A stretch of 33,544 nt of DNA from Butyrivibrio sp. XPD2002. GTDB lineage: Bacteria > Bacillota > Clostridia > Lachnospirales > Lachnospiraceae. A model generated the notes under the pieces. That model saw only the letters and a program-made list of their open reading frames with translations, did not search any database and was not told the DNA's origin. Shown piece after piece: positions 1 to 6,864 of the stretch. The position numbers were made by a program, and so were the translations under genes. The stretch lies in contig NZ_AUIY01000033.1 in assembly GCF_000423945.1 (NCBI RefSeq), positions 1-33,544 on the forward strand. The letters run 5' to 3'. The stretch's first letter is position 1, and every line of letters starts with the position of its first letter.

Positions 1-2
1 CG

Positions 3-116
3 GGGGTATGTCTGGTCCTTGCAGGAATTGTTTTGGGCATGAAACTTGCACCATTCAGAGTTTCTACTTTTGGAAGCTTTAATGGTAACACCGGCAGCAT
101 TGATAAGCCTGAATAA
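3..116 (+). CDS. C-terminal end of a membrane protein (partial)
   Basis: An open frame enters from the left edge and stops at 116. Its first visible residues (GVCLVLAGIVLGMKLAPF) form a hydrophobic stretch typical of a last transmembrane helix, followed by a short polar tail ending in DKPE. The rest of the protein lies outside the window, so neither the family nor the start can be judged. A drug/metabolite-type transporter end is one possibility, but nothing here proves it. No clear terminator follows before the next gene. Confidence 0.4.
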   Translation, partial: GVCLVLAGIVLGMKLAPFRVSTFGSFNGNTGSIDKPE

Positions 117-177
117 TATTTCAGGATAATCCAAAAAACTACAAATCGGTTTTTCTAGTTAAAACAGGAGGCGCCTC

Positions 178-555
178 ATGAAATTAAATCGCATTCATCA
201 TATTGCGGTGATTTGTTCCGACAAAGACACTGCTCTGAACTTTTACCATAATAAGCTTGGCTTTCGAATTCTGCGAGAGAACTATAGACCGGAACGGGAT
301 GATTGGAAGATTGACCTTAAGCTCGATGACAGCGAAATTGAACTTTTTATTATGAAGGATCATCCACTCCGTCCTTCTCCCGAAGCTTACGGATTGCGTC
401 ATCTTGCTTTCCGTGTAGATAGTGTAGATGAGACCGTCGCAGAATTGGAGTCTATGGGTATCCCTTGTGAGCCGATACGACGGGATGCTTTCACGGGTGA
501 AAAAATGACGTTTTTCCGTGACCCGGACGGGCTTCCTTTGGAAATACATGAGTAA
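178..555 (+). CDS. VOC (glyoxalase/bleomycin-resistance fold) family protein
   Basis: A 125-residue single-domain protein of the vicinal oxygen chelate superfamily, probably a cytosolic metalloenzyme related to YaeR/GloA2-type lactoylglutathione-lyase-like proteins. The start is well supported: AGGAGG lies at 167-172, five bases before the ATG. The two beta-alpha-beta-beta-beta halves are visible, with candidate metal ligands H8, E55, H74 and E122, the usual spacing of the H/E/H/E quartet. The end (RDPDGLPLEIHE) is the classic VOC C-terminus. The substrate cannot be told from sequence. It stands alone, with no co-directional partner closer than the MATE gene at 849. Confidence 0.85.
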   Translation: MKLNRIHHIAVICSDKDTALNFYHNKLGFRILRENYRPERDDWKIDLKLDDSEIELFIMKDHPLRPSPEAYGLRHLAFRVDSVDETVAELESMGIPCEPIRRDAFTGEKMTFFRDPDGLPLEIHE

Positions 556-848
556 ACTACTTGTGACAAATGAGATTGGTCTGGCTGAAGTGTTAGCAAG
601 TTCAACCGGAATTAAATCTGCCTTGGAAGTTTTCCTATATTATTACTTATCGGCGCATGAAATTTTCAAAAAAGCTATTTTTTTGTCAAATCTGACTATT
701 ACGAGAGCTCAAAAAAATCTGTATCATAATCGAGTAATTGAATGCCGCCCGGTGGGCAGGCGATTTATGAATACTGGGTTGTAACCGAACACGTGTAAGT
801 GAAGACTCGCTTACCGTGTTCTTTTTTTACGGATTTAAGGAGGCAAAA
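556..848 (+). promoter_or_regulatory. MATE leader with five-codon ORF and terminator: possible attenuator
   Basis: Between the VOC gene and the MATE gene lie about 290 bases with no recognisable gene. A frame from 548 to 784 is open, but its product matches nothing I know. The last part is structured: a GC-rich hairpin at about 745-760 (GCCCGGTGGGC), a mini-ORF ATG-AAT-ACT-GGG-TTG-TAA at 767-784 (MNTGL), and then a terminator hairpin that begins three bases after that stop codon. A tiny ORF directly before a terminator and a transporter gene is the layout of ribosome-mediated attenuation in several antibiotic-resistance genes. That role is inference; a riboswitch is the alternative. Confidence 0.35.
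787..828 (+). terminator. Intrinsic terminator just upstream of the MATE gene
   Basis: The arms GAACACG (787-793) and CGTGTTC (815-821) pair perfectly. Inside them GTAAGTG pairs with CGCTTAC with one G-T pair, and seven T residues follow (822-828). It ends only about nine bases before the MATE ribosome site, so a transcript entering from the left would need readthrough or antitermination to express the pump. Confidence 0.75.
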
Positions 849-2255
849 ATGAATCAAAACACAAACAAATACTTGGCAGAAGAGAGGATTGGGAAGCTTC
901 TTCTAAAGTTTTCAATTCCATGCATCATGTCGCTGCTGGTATCGTCACTTTATAACATAGTGGACCAGATTTTCATCGGAAGAGGTGTGGGATATCTTGG
1001 AAATGGTGCAACAAATGTTGTTTTCCCAATCACGATTATATCGCTTGCGATTGCGTTGATGCTTGGGGATGGTGCTGCTGCATATCTTAGTCTTTGTCAG
1101 GGAAAAAAAGATGTGAAATCTGGAAATAAGAGCATGGGCAATGTTGTACTGCTTCTTGTGGCATTAGGATTTATCATGGCAGTTCTTTTTGCTGTGTTTA
1201 AGTCACAGATCCTTATGGCATTTGGAGCTACTGAGAACAATCTTCCGTATGCAAATGAGTACTTTGACTACATCATTCTTGGAATCCCATTCTTTGTCGT
1301 GGGGAACGGCCTGAACTCCATCATAAGAGCTGATGGAAGTCCAAAGTTTGCCATGATTACTACACTTGTAGGCTGTATTATTAATGTAATCCTCGACCCA
1401 ATAGCTATCTTTGGACTTCATATGGGCATGAAGGGAGCAGCTATCGCGACCATAGCTGGTCAGATTGTTACAGCAATCTGCGGAATTGCTTATATTCTTT
1501 TCAGAGCCAAGACATTTAAACTCACATGGAAGAATATGGTTCCTGATATGCACGTGATAGGCAGTTTTGTTCCGCTTGGAATAAGCAGCTTTTTAACTCA
1601 GCTCTCTATCGTAGTTATCATGGGTGTAATGAACAATGTCCTTGTAAAATATGGCGCAATGAGCAAGTACGGCGCGGATATCCCTCTCACTGTAGTGGGA
1701 ATTGTTATGAAGGTATTCCAGATTGTAATATCAGTATGTATTGGAATTGCGGCAGGATCACAGCCTATCGTGGGATATAACTATGGCGCAGGAGAATACA
1801 GAAGGGTAAAAGAACTGTTTACAACAATTATCAAGGCAGAAGCAATTGTTGGCCTTGTTTCAATGGTATTATTTGAACTGTTCCCTCTTCAGATCACATC
1901 AATATTTGGAAGTGAGGATGGTCTTTATAATGAATTTGCGGTTCTTTCATTCAGGATTTTCCTTTCAATGATTATTCTGACATGTATCCAGAAGTCTGCC
2001 AGTGTTTTCCTTCAGTCTCTTGGAAAGCCAGTAATGTCTATGGGACTATCATTACTCAGGGACTTTGTATTAAGTGTTCCACTTGCCATTGTTCTTCCTA
2101 TGTTCTTTGGCGTTGAAGGAGCTCTTTTATCAGCTCCTGTAGCGGACATAGTAACTACAGTAGCTGTTGTTCTGATGTCTATAAATGTTGTAAAAGAGCT
2201 TGACTCCAAAATCAACAGCGATGAAGATGACGCTAAGGAAGCACAAGTGGCTTGA
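849..2255 (+). CDS. MATE family multidrug/metabolite efflux transporter
   Basis: A 468-residue polytopic inner-membrane protein with about twelve hydrophobic segments in two MatE repeats, the normal length for the family. It should export drugs or metabolites in exchange for sodium ions or protons. Family landmarks include IPCIMSLLVSSLYNIVDQIF near the N-terminus and the GSQPIVGYNYGAG region in the second half. The start at 849 is chosen because AAGGAGG (837-843) lies at the right distance. An in-frame GTG at 816 falls inside the terminator stem and is unlikely. The C-terminus is acidic and cytoplasmic. It probably belongs to the branch often annotated simply as MATE efflux in clostridia; the substrate is unknown. 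Confidence 0.9.
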   Translation: MNQNTNKYLAEERIGKLLLKFSIPCIMSLLVSSLYNIVDQIFIGRGVGYLGNGATNVVFPITIISLAIALMLGDGAAAYLSLCQGKKDVKSGNKSMGNVVLLLVALGFIMAVLFAVFKSQILMAFGATENNLPYANEYFDYIILGIPFFVVGNGLNSIIRADGSPKFAMITTLVGCIINVILDPIAIFGLHMGMKGAAIATIAGQIVTAICGIAYILFRAKTFKLTWKNMVPDMHVIGSFVPLGISSFLTQLSIVVIMGVMNNVLVKYGAMSKYGADIPLTVVGIVMKVFQIVISVCIGIAAGSQPIVGYNYGAGEYRRVKELFTTIIKAEAIVGLVSMVLFELFPLQITSIFGSEDGLYNEFAVLSFRIFLSMIILTCIQKSASVFLQSLGKPVMSMGLSLLRDFVLSVPLAIVLPMFFGVEGALLSAPVADIVTTVAVVLMSINVVKELDSKINSDEDDAKEAQVA

Positions 2256-2271
2256 TTTGCATAGTCAATAA

Positions 2272-2706
2272 TACATAATAAAGCATGATACAAAGGATTC
2301 AACTTTGTCATGGTTTGCGGTTGGAGATTATAAAAAACGTGCAAATGTCGTATGGGGCAGAGAGACTTCGAAACCATCTGAAGTGCATAAGCATATGGAG
2401 GCACTTCTTAAAGAGTATAATTTAAAAAAGATTGTAACAGTAGAAGATATAATAGCACTTCATGCTGAGTTTGAATATATTCATCCATTCCAGGACGGAA
2501 ACGGAAGGGTAGGAAGGCTTGTAGCATTAAAGGAATGCCTCAGACACAATATTGTGCCATTCATCATTGAGGATTCCAAGAAGAATTATTACTACAGAGG
2601 TCTCAAGGAATGGAGAAATGAAAAAGGATGGCTCATAGATACTTGTCTTGATGGACAGGATACATTTGTAAAGCTTCTTGATTTACTAGAAATTGAGCAT
2701 GATTGA
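2272..2706 (+). pseudogene. Fic family protein, N-terminally truncated
   Basis: This is the C-terminal part of a Fic-domain protein, an enzyme family that transfers AMP (or related groups) from nucleotides to hydroxyl residues of target proteins. The active-site loop HPFQDGNGRVGR is intact, followed by the expected ECL..NIVPFIIED and YYRGLKEW segments. In-frame sequence before the domain runs back only to the stop at 2269. There is no ATG and no ribosome site; the first possible start is TTG at 2305, giving 133 residues. Full-length Fic proteins of this type have well over 100 more N-terminal residues that complete the fold and usually regulate it. It is best read as a remnant, although a leaky short product retaining the catalytic His cannot be excluded. 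Confidence 0.75.
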
Positions 2707-2755
2707 GATAGTATATGGAACGGAAAATTTGAAGATAATAATGACAATAATGATT

Positions 2756-2780
2756 AGGCCTGTATCAATGATATGGGCCT
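2756..2780. terminator. Hairpin between convergent genes
   Basis: AGGCCTGTAT (2756-2765) pairs with ATATGGGCCT (2771-2780) over ten base pairs, including G-T pairs, around a five-base loop. It sits between the plus-strand Fic fragment and the minus-strand genes, where a bidirectional terminator is expected. The T run is weak on both sides, so the call is tentative. Confidence 0.35.
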
Positions 2781-2835
2781 TCAATTATGAATATGGTTAG
2801 CAGAAACTAACAACGGGTGGTATCATGTAATTGAA

Positions 2836-2940
2836 TCAAGTTACCGTTTGTGGGCTTGAAGCAGCAAAGAAGTTTAGGCTTGCGACAGCTTCTTTAAAGT
2901 CTCTACGGAACTCAGTTAGGGTATTCTTGTTTATTTCCAT
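2836..2940 (-). pseudogene. Fragment of a small conserved protein (N-terminus only)
   Basis: A 34-codon minus-strand frame starts at 2940 (MEINKNTLTEFRRDFKEAV...) with a purine-rich GGAGATAAC stretch before the ATG. The opening looks like the N-terminus of a family of roughly 100-residue proteins common in clostridial phages and islands, which begin with a K-[ED]-x-L-x-x-FR-x-DF-x-x-AV pattern. After about 22 residues the similarity ends and the frame stops. It lies immediately downstream of the HAD gene on the same strand. I read it as a truncated gene; the family recall is from memory. Confidence 0.4.
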
Positions 2941-2952
2941 TGTTATCTCCAA

Positions 2953-3807
2953 TTAAAGATCAAAATAGTCTCTGATAGCAAAGCCAACACCGTTATGATC
3001 GCTGTCCTTTGTAATATAGTTTGCAAGCTTCTTTATATCACTGCGTGCATTCATCATGACGACAGAAATTCCTGCGGTGCTTAACATATCGCGGTCATTG
3101 TCGGCATCTCCGATAGCCATTGTTTCTTCTATGGAGATATCCAGGAGAGAAGACAGAGTCTTAAGGGCGGTACCTTTTGATACTCCCTCAGCATTCATTT
3201 CAAGGCTTGTTTCTTCTGCAAGTGCAAATGTAAGGGGGAGGTTTATTAATTCCTCATAACCACGGTGACGGTCTTCCTGATTTCTGAAGTATATGTTTAT
3301 CTTGGTGATGGAATCGTGCTTTCGACTTTCAGCAGCCATGTCATCAACCTGCCTGGTTACTTTAAGGTACATTGGCTGGTAAACTCCCATATGGAAATCG
3401 TCCATGTGGTTGATATCAGCTGAAGATACAATGGATTCATTTTCTGTGAGGAAAGTGAGCATTCCGTCGTATTTATCTGCGACTTCAATTATTCTTTCAA
3501 AGCAGGAAGAAGGTACTTCTTTTCTGTAAATGACCTTCTTGGCAATGCAGTCATATATTATTGCGCCACTGTAGCAGATGGCATAGCGGATCATGGGAGT
3601 TATCTCAAAGTACTCCTTCATTTCAACAAGCGCTCTGCCGGTTGCGTAGGAGAGATGTACTCCTTTATCAGCTACCAATGAAAGATCATCAAGCGTCTCA
3701 GGGAGAATCTTTTTATCCGATGTAAGAAGGGTGCCATCCATATCCATTGCGATCAGGCTATAGGGTAAGAAGCCTTCTTTGTTGTTAGCTTTATTTGAAA
3801 TAGGCAT
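2953..3807 (-). CDS. Cof-type HAD-IIB hydrolase (sugar-phosphate phosphatase-like)
   Basis: A cytosolic haloacid-dehalogenase phosphatase of the Cof/YidA type, expected to hydrolyse sugar phosphates or similar small phosphoesters with Mg2+. Motif I (AMDMDGTLL) supplies the nucleophile and acid/base aspartates, and the late motif GDADNDRDML supplies the Mg2+-binding acidic residues. The C2B cap lies between them. The ATG at 3807 (284 residues) is preferred over the one at 3837 because AAAAGGA lies about eight bases upstream of it, whereas the upstream ATG abuts its only AAGG. It is a lone minus-strand gene among plus-strand genes, with its 3' end facing the Fic fragment. Confidence 0.88.
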   Translation of the reverse strand: MPISNKANNKEGFLPYSLIAMDMDGTLLTSDKKILPETLDDLSLVADKGVHLSYATGRALVEMKEYFEITPMIRYAICYSGAIIYDCIAKKVIYRKEVPSSCFERIIEVADKYDGMLTFLTENESIVSSADINHMDDFHMGVYQPMYLKVTRQVDDMAAESRKHDSITKINIYFRNQEDRHRGYEELINLPLTFALAEETSLEMNAEGVSKGTALKTLSSLLDISIEETMAIGDADNDRDMLSTAGISVVMMNARSDIKKLANYITKDSDHNGVGFAIRDYFDL

Positions 3808-3837
3808 AATTACGTCCTTTTGCAATCTTTTGTTCAT

Positions 3838-4269
3838 CCTTGCAAATTATACATGATTTTGAGGAATTGCCAAGGTGCGGTATTTAATTTCAGACTGACT
3901 ACTTTAATTCCATAACTGTCTTATGAAAGTCCATTTCTGTCATAATTGGTACATCAACTGTCTATTCAGATTCCATTAAATCCTGAAATCTTGATAAATA
4001 CTCCCTTATTCTTTTTTTAGTCATCCTTAGTAACAATGAGCCAATCAAAAAATACATGATAATAATTATAAAAATTCAATGAAATTGATATGGGGATATT
4101 GCTGAGTGATGTATAACATAATTACAGAGAGGGCACACAATGAATAGATAGAAAAAACGATGAATATTGTGTTTTAAAAACACGGAAAGTAATATCATAA
4201 GCTCAGAAAAAGAAAACGGGCAGCCAAACGGCTAACATATACCACACAACCAAGAAAGGGGTAAATACT
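3838..4269. other. Intergenic AT-rich stretch without a gene
   Basis: About 430 AT-rich bases separate the divergent HAD gene and the 53-residue gene at 4270, so promoters for both must lie here. I see several TATAAT-like hexamers but no convincing pair of -35 and -10 boxes. A small AGCC-aaac-GGCT stem lies near 4222-4233. No conserved coding frame is visible. Confidence 0.4.
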
Positions 4270-4431
4270 ATGAGATTTAACGATGTTCAGGATACAAGAA
4301 AAGCAGAAGTTAAGAGAGAACAGAGAAACGAAGCATTCCATAAAATGTATGATAATTGCCTTGAGAAGCTTTCAGCATTCTACAATAAAGAGAAGATGAC
4401 AGTAGCATTCGGAGCTACATTCACACTTTGA
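4270..4431 (+). CDS. Small hypothetical protein (53 aa)
   Basis: A 53-codon frame begins with MRFNDVQDTRKAEVKREQRN and ends with KMTVAFGATFTL. AAAGGGG lies about seven bases before the ATG and a strong terminator follows at 4463. The protein is charged and helical in its first 40 residues and hydrophobic at the end. The last dozen codons recur, with silent differences, at 16343-16381 just before the second copy of the repeat, which shows that this tail is conserved at amino-acid level. The function is unknown. Its ancestral neighbour downstream was probably the DUF2325 gene whose first codons follow in both repeat copies. Confidence 0.6.
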   Translation: MRFNDVQDTRKAEVKREQRNEAFHKMYDNCLEKLSAFYNKEKMTVAFGATFTL

Positions 4432-4462
4432 TTTCCATAAACAATTTAAGATTATTTATCCG

Positions 4463-4491
4463 CCCGGAGCAGTGATTGCTCCGGGTTTTTT
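4463..4491 (+). terminator. Intrinsic terminator after the 53-aa gene
   Basis: A perfect nine-base-pair stem CCCGGAGCA (4463-4471) / TGCTCCGGG (4477-4485) with a five-base loop is followed by six T residues. It terminates the 53-residue gene. The identical element exists at 16411-16439. Confidence 0.9.
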
Positions 4492-4599
4492 ATGGTATCA
4501 TCAATACTATGAAAAAGGAGCTGAAGATATATGATGTTTCCATTTGATGATCCGTTTGATGCGGATATTTTTAATGATGATTATAACGATGATGAGGAC
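4463..4599 (+). repeat. Direct repeat, left copy (partner 16411-16548)
   Basis: This 137-bp segment matches 16411-16548 with only one substitution and one single-base indel. It contains a terminator, a ribosome site (AAAGGAG) and the first 23 codons of the DUF2325 gene. To the left the match continues at lower identity to about 4397; to the right it stops abruptly at GATGAGGAC. The two copies bracket an island of nearly 12 kb. Confidence 0.9.
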
Positions 4600-4611
4600 A
4601 CTATTTCTTAA
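4531..4611 (+). pseudogene. 5' fragment of a DUF2325 gene
   Basis: The frame starts with MMFPFDDPFDADIFN, exactly like the intact gene at 16480, and keeps the same ribosome site. After the 23rd codon (...DYNDDED) the sequence diverges, and three codons later it stops. It is a truncated duplicate of the first codons of the 557-residue gene and marks the left junction of the island. Confidence 0.85.
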
Positions 4612-4717
4612 GTGGATTGCACCTGATGATCAGGTTAAGTTTTATCCGGAGTTTTTCAGAACAGAATTGCTGCATCCTGTAAATGTGGTTAAGCATTTTT
4701 TGACGGATGAGCGTTGA
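4610..4717 (+). pseudogene. Short C-terminal gene remnant, unknown family
   Basis: Directly at the junction a second frame reads KWIAPDDQVKFYPEFF... and ends in HFLTDER at 4717. Its codon use looks coding and it is open without any start of its own; in frame it could be read from ATG-ATG inside the repeat end. I do not recognise it. It is most simply the 3' end of whatever gene was joined to the repeat when the island formed. Confidence 0.3.
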
Positions 4718-4735
4718 AATCAGAGAAAAATTGTA

Positions 4736-4764
4736 TTGACATTAGTTTGTCAGTCAATTATACA
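4736..4764 (+). promoter_or_regulatory. Sigma-A-type promoter with palindromic operator in the spacer
   Basis: TTGACA (4736-4741), a 17-base spacer and TATACA (4759-4764) make one of the best promoters in the window. The spacer carries an inverted repeat: GACA at 4738-4741 and TGTC at 4748-4751 around TTAGTT, inside TTGAC...GTCAA. This is the kind of site bound by TetR- or MarR-like repressors. It drives the small gene at 4797 and possibly the two genes after it. Confidence 0.6.
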
Positions 4765-4796
4765 TACAACTGATATTTTTCAGAAAGAGAGACGTT

Positions 4797-4958
4797 ATGG
4801 AAAGACTTATGCTCGTCACAATGTATAAGGTCATTACAACATCCGTGGATATGATTCAGGGGTCTGTTTTTGATATGCATGATGAGGACAACTCATTGAA
4901 GGAAAAGGAGTTTTTGCGGAACTACTGTCTGAGAATGGGATTAAGACTATGGATTTAA
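4797..4958 (+). CDS. Small hypothetical protein (53 aa), perhaps a remnant
   Basis: A 53-codon frame (MERLMLVTMYKVITTSVDMI...RMGLRLWI) starts 33 bases after the strong promoter at 4736 with a purine-rich AGAAAGAGAG before the ATG. I do not recognise it. It contains the words ATGATGAGGACA that also occur at the end of the left repeat, a possible microhomology. It may be a real small protein or the start of a truncated one. Confidence 0.35.
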   Translation: MERLMLVTMYKVITTSVDMIQGSVFDMHDEDNSLKEKEFLRNYCLRMGLRLWI

Positions 4959-5002
4959 GTGACCTTTTGGAGGGATGATCTATATTAATAGGAGATTTTC
5001 AC

Positions 5003-5212
5003 ATGATCATTACATATAATGGTGAAAAATTAAGATATGTTGAAGATTATTATGGAGAGCCGGTACTCTGGATTACCAAACCTTCTCAAATTTCCATGGA
5101 ACACATGAAATTTGTCGGTGGATATCCTGATGAATACTGCATTTATTTAAAAGATCTTTCTGAGACTGATGTTATAAAAATCAGAGAACAAGTAGTGAAT
5201 GGAGCAGAATGA
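5003..5212 (+). CDS. Hypothetical protein (69 aa), coupled to the DUF4298 gene
   Basis: This small soluble protein has AGGAG about ten bases ahead of its ATG. Its stop overlaps the start of the next gene in the ATGA arrangement at 5209-5212, so the two are translationally coupled and probably work together. The sequence (MIITYNGEKLRYVEDYYGEP...) is rich in beta-forming residues and has no transmembrane segment. No family is recognised. It may be a partner or regulator of the DUF4298 protein. Confidence 0.6.
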   Translation: MIITYNGEKLRYVEDYYGEPVLWITKPSQISMEHMKFVGGYPDEYCIYLKDLSETDVIKIREQVVNGAE

Positions 5213-5745
5213 GCAAAAAGAAAACACCACCAAAAATGAAACACTTCGAAGATCTGAAGAAGAACTCCAAAGCAAGATGCACCAATCTGATGTATGTAAT
5301 CTACAAGGAGCAGATGAAAGAAGGCTATTCTGATGAAGAGGCTCATGCACGAGTTTTTGAACTTTTAAAGAGCAGAGGAATTCTTCTTTTTCCGGAGAAT
5401 GCTGCGCAGAGATATGATCACAAGAAAAATCATTTCTCAAAACGGCTTAAGAGAGATAACGTTCCTCCAACTCTGTATAAGATGGAAGATATCTTGCAGA
5501 AGGCCAATCATACTTTGAATACCCTTGAGGCCAGTATCTTTGATCTGCAGCATATGCAGGATGACATCCAAAAGCTATCGGACTACTATGGCAGCAAGCA
5601 GTGGAGAAAAGACCTTGAGTCCGATGAGCAGGGACTGTTCCCTGATGATCTTAAAAGAGGAGTGCTGTCAGAGGATGGCATTTACAACATGCTTGAACGG
5701 AACAAGGAAGTCATGGAAATGCTGAAACCGTTTTTTGAAGATTAG
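5209..5745 (+). CDS. DUF4298 domain protein (178 aa)
   Basis: The C-terminal half, from about residue 92, is a DUF4298 domain. It opens with a helical segment (MEDILQKANHTLNTLEASIF) and continues with the hallmark LSDYYGSKQWRKDLESDEQG and LKRGVLSEDGIYNMLERN. The N-terminal 90 residues (KARCTNLMYVIYKEQMKEGYSDEEAHARVFELL) form a separate basic, helical region not usually attached to stand-alone DUF4298 proteins of about 90-100 residues. The function is unknown. DUF4298 genes are common in Firmicute islands. The protein is cytosolic, with no signal or membrane segments, and shares an operon with the 69-residue gene by a four-base overlap. Confidence 0.75.
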   Translation: MSKKKTPPKMKHFEDLKKNSKARCTNLMYVIYKEQMKEGYSDEEAHARVFELLKSRGILLFPENAAQRYDHKKNHFSKRLKRDNVPPTLYKMEDILQKANHTLNTLEASIFDLQHMQDDIQKLSDYYGSKQWRKDLESDEQGLFPDDLKRGVLSEDGIYNMLERNKEVMEMLKPFFED

Positions 5746-5786
5746 CCGTAAATGTCTGAAAGAATGAATATGAAAGAGTGTTGACA

Positions 5787-6244
5787 ATGACCATAGAAAA
5801 ATATAATGAAATTCCCGAAGGAGCAAGATAAAAGCAGCCAATAAGGTTAATGTAGAAATGCTAAGATTTTACTGGAGCCTTGGAAAAGATATATTTGAAA
5901 AAGATGTAAGTAATAAATATGGTTCGGTTTTTTATAAGAGAATTAGTAGCGACCTTCAATCTGAGCTTCCAGATATTAAGTCTTTTTCTGTTACGAACCT
6001 TCATTATATGAGGTGGTTCTACGAGCTATATCCTAATGCCGAGAATTTACCCCAACTTGGGGTAGATTCTGAAGAGGTATCCAATTTACCTCAAGCTGGG
6101 GTAAATTCCGAATCGCTAATTTTCAGTATTCCGTGGGGACATAATAAGCTTATTATTGGTAATACTGATAAAGCTCTTTTCTTTGTAAAAGAGACGATGA
6201 ATCATAAACATTGCATAGATATCATGATTGCCACTAAACCGTAA
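5787..6244 (+). pseudogene. DUF1016 (YhcG-type PDDEXK) nuclease gene, broken
   Basis: From 5858 the frame encodes the DUF1016 N-terminal domain (EMLRFYWSLGKDI...GSVFYKRISSDLQ...NLHYMRWFYELYP, then the internal NLPQ-x-GV repeats and IPWGHNKLII). In-frame homology (KIKAANKVNV) continues upstream of the ATG. The likely original start at 5787 (MTIEKYNEI) is in another frame, so there is a frameshift around 5815-5830. The 3' end is also lost: after KALFFVKETM the frame drifts and stops, so the C-terminal PDDEXK nuclease domain of this family of about 350 residues is missing. It is dead as a nuclease. Related proteins accompany restriction and mobile elements. Confidence 0.8.
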
Positions 6245-6325
6245 TGGTATTGAGATTGTCCGACAAATTGTAAAAAAGTGATTACACAAAACAGAATATA
6301 ATGTGAGAAACGATTAAACATGAAG

Positions 6326-6359
6326 CAGCAGATCATCAAGTTGGTGGCCTGCTGTTTTT
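6326..6359 (+). terminator. Intrinsic terminator
   Basis: CAGCAG (6326-6331) pairs with CTGCTG (6349-6354). The intervening bases extend the stem by several pairs (for example CATCA with TGGTG), and five T residues follow. It separates the broken DUF1016 gene from the structured region that follows. Confidence 0.7.
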
Positions 6360-6429
6360 ATTAGTATCTAAAACGAAAAATAGGGATTTGAAATAAAAAT
6401 AAAAAAATATTCATTTTGTAGGTTGTAAA

Positions 6430-6786
6430 ATTCTTTCTCTCTGTGGGTATAGGTGAAGGGGCAAATAAATCCCTTCGTCGGACTTTGAAAACTGAATAAT
6501 CATTCATCAGGTACAGTCCTGTACTGTGGAGCCGCAAGGGTACGCCTTGAGCGAGATAGCCCCTCTGGAATGCCGGTAGCACCGGTATGGCGAAGATAGG
6601 TACAGGGATAATGAGACTTCCGCTCAGCCACAACTAAACGTAATGGGAGCGGCCCGGCGAGACCCGCGGGGAGGAGAGAACCTATGGAGCTGTGCTGCAG
6701 CCGCCTGATGATTTCCCGGAATCTGAAGATTCATTGTATCGGGGTGTCGAGGACAAGTAGATACGTTAATTTCGCTGGAATATTAC
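6430..6786 (+). ncRNA. Candidate structured non-coding RNA upstream of the integration module
   Basis: About 350 bases without a credible gene are clearly richer in G+C than their surroundings and fold locally many times. Stems are GAAGGG/CCCTTC (6455-6476), GTACA/TGTAC with loop GTCC (6511-6524), CAAGG/CCTTG (6535-6549), ATGCCGGT/ACCGGTAT (6570-6588, one G-T), CCGCTC/GAGCGG (6620-6652) and CCCG..GAATC-TGAA-GATTC..CGGG (6715-6743). A long-range pairing ATAGGT (6596-6601) / ACCTAT (6680-6685) would enclose the fifth stem, and AGGGGC (6457-6462) can pair with GCCCCT (6559-6564). It lies between two terminators and before mazF-xis-xis-int. I cannot name the class; large ornate clostridial RNAs and intron relics are possibilities to test. 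Confidence 0.5.
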
Positions 6787-6830
6787 GAGGGTGTTCCTTC
6801 TATATAACAATATGGAAGGAATCCCTCTTT
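6787..6830 (+). terminator. Long hairpin immediately before mazF (terminator or attenuator)
   Basis: GAGGG-TG-TTCCTTC (6787-6800) pairs with GGAAGGAA-T-CCCTC (6814-6827), with extra A-T pairs at the loop; only three T residues follow, then ACATAAAAAA. It could end the structured RNA or control entry into the mazF operon, whose ribosome site begins about 20 bases later. Confidence 0.6.
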
Positions 6831-6864
6831 ACATAAAAAAAGATAGAAGAAGGTGGTGATGGGT

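Noticed and set aside
548..784. Open frame of 78 codons between the VOC and MATE genes
   Set aside because: It has no ribosome site of its own, no recognisable domains and covers the structured leader; I treat only its last five codons as a possible leader peptide.
816..848. Upstream GTG start that would extend the MATE protein by eleven residues
   Set aside because: It lies inside the terminator hairpin and has no ribosome site; AAGGAGG fits the ATG at 849.
3808..3837. ATG at 3837 as start of the HAD phosphatase
   Set aside because: Its only ribosome-like AAGG touches the ATG, whereas AAAAGGA is well spaced before the ATG at 3807.
6361..6633. Minus-strand open frame within the structured region
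   Set aside because: Its composition follows the palindromic RNA-like region, it has no ribosome site and its product looks random.
6430..6786. Group I/II intron, rRNA piece or riboswitch as identity of the structured region
   Set aside because: I saw no group II 5' GTGCG start or domain V, no group I core, no rRNA signature and no known aptamer; the class is left open.
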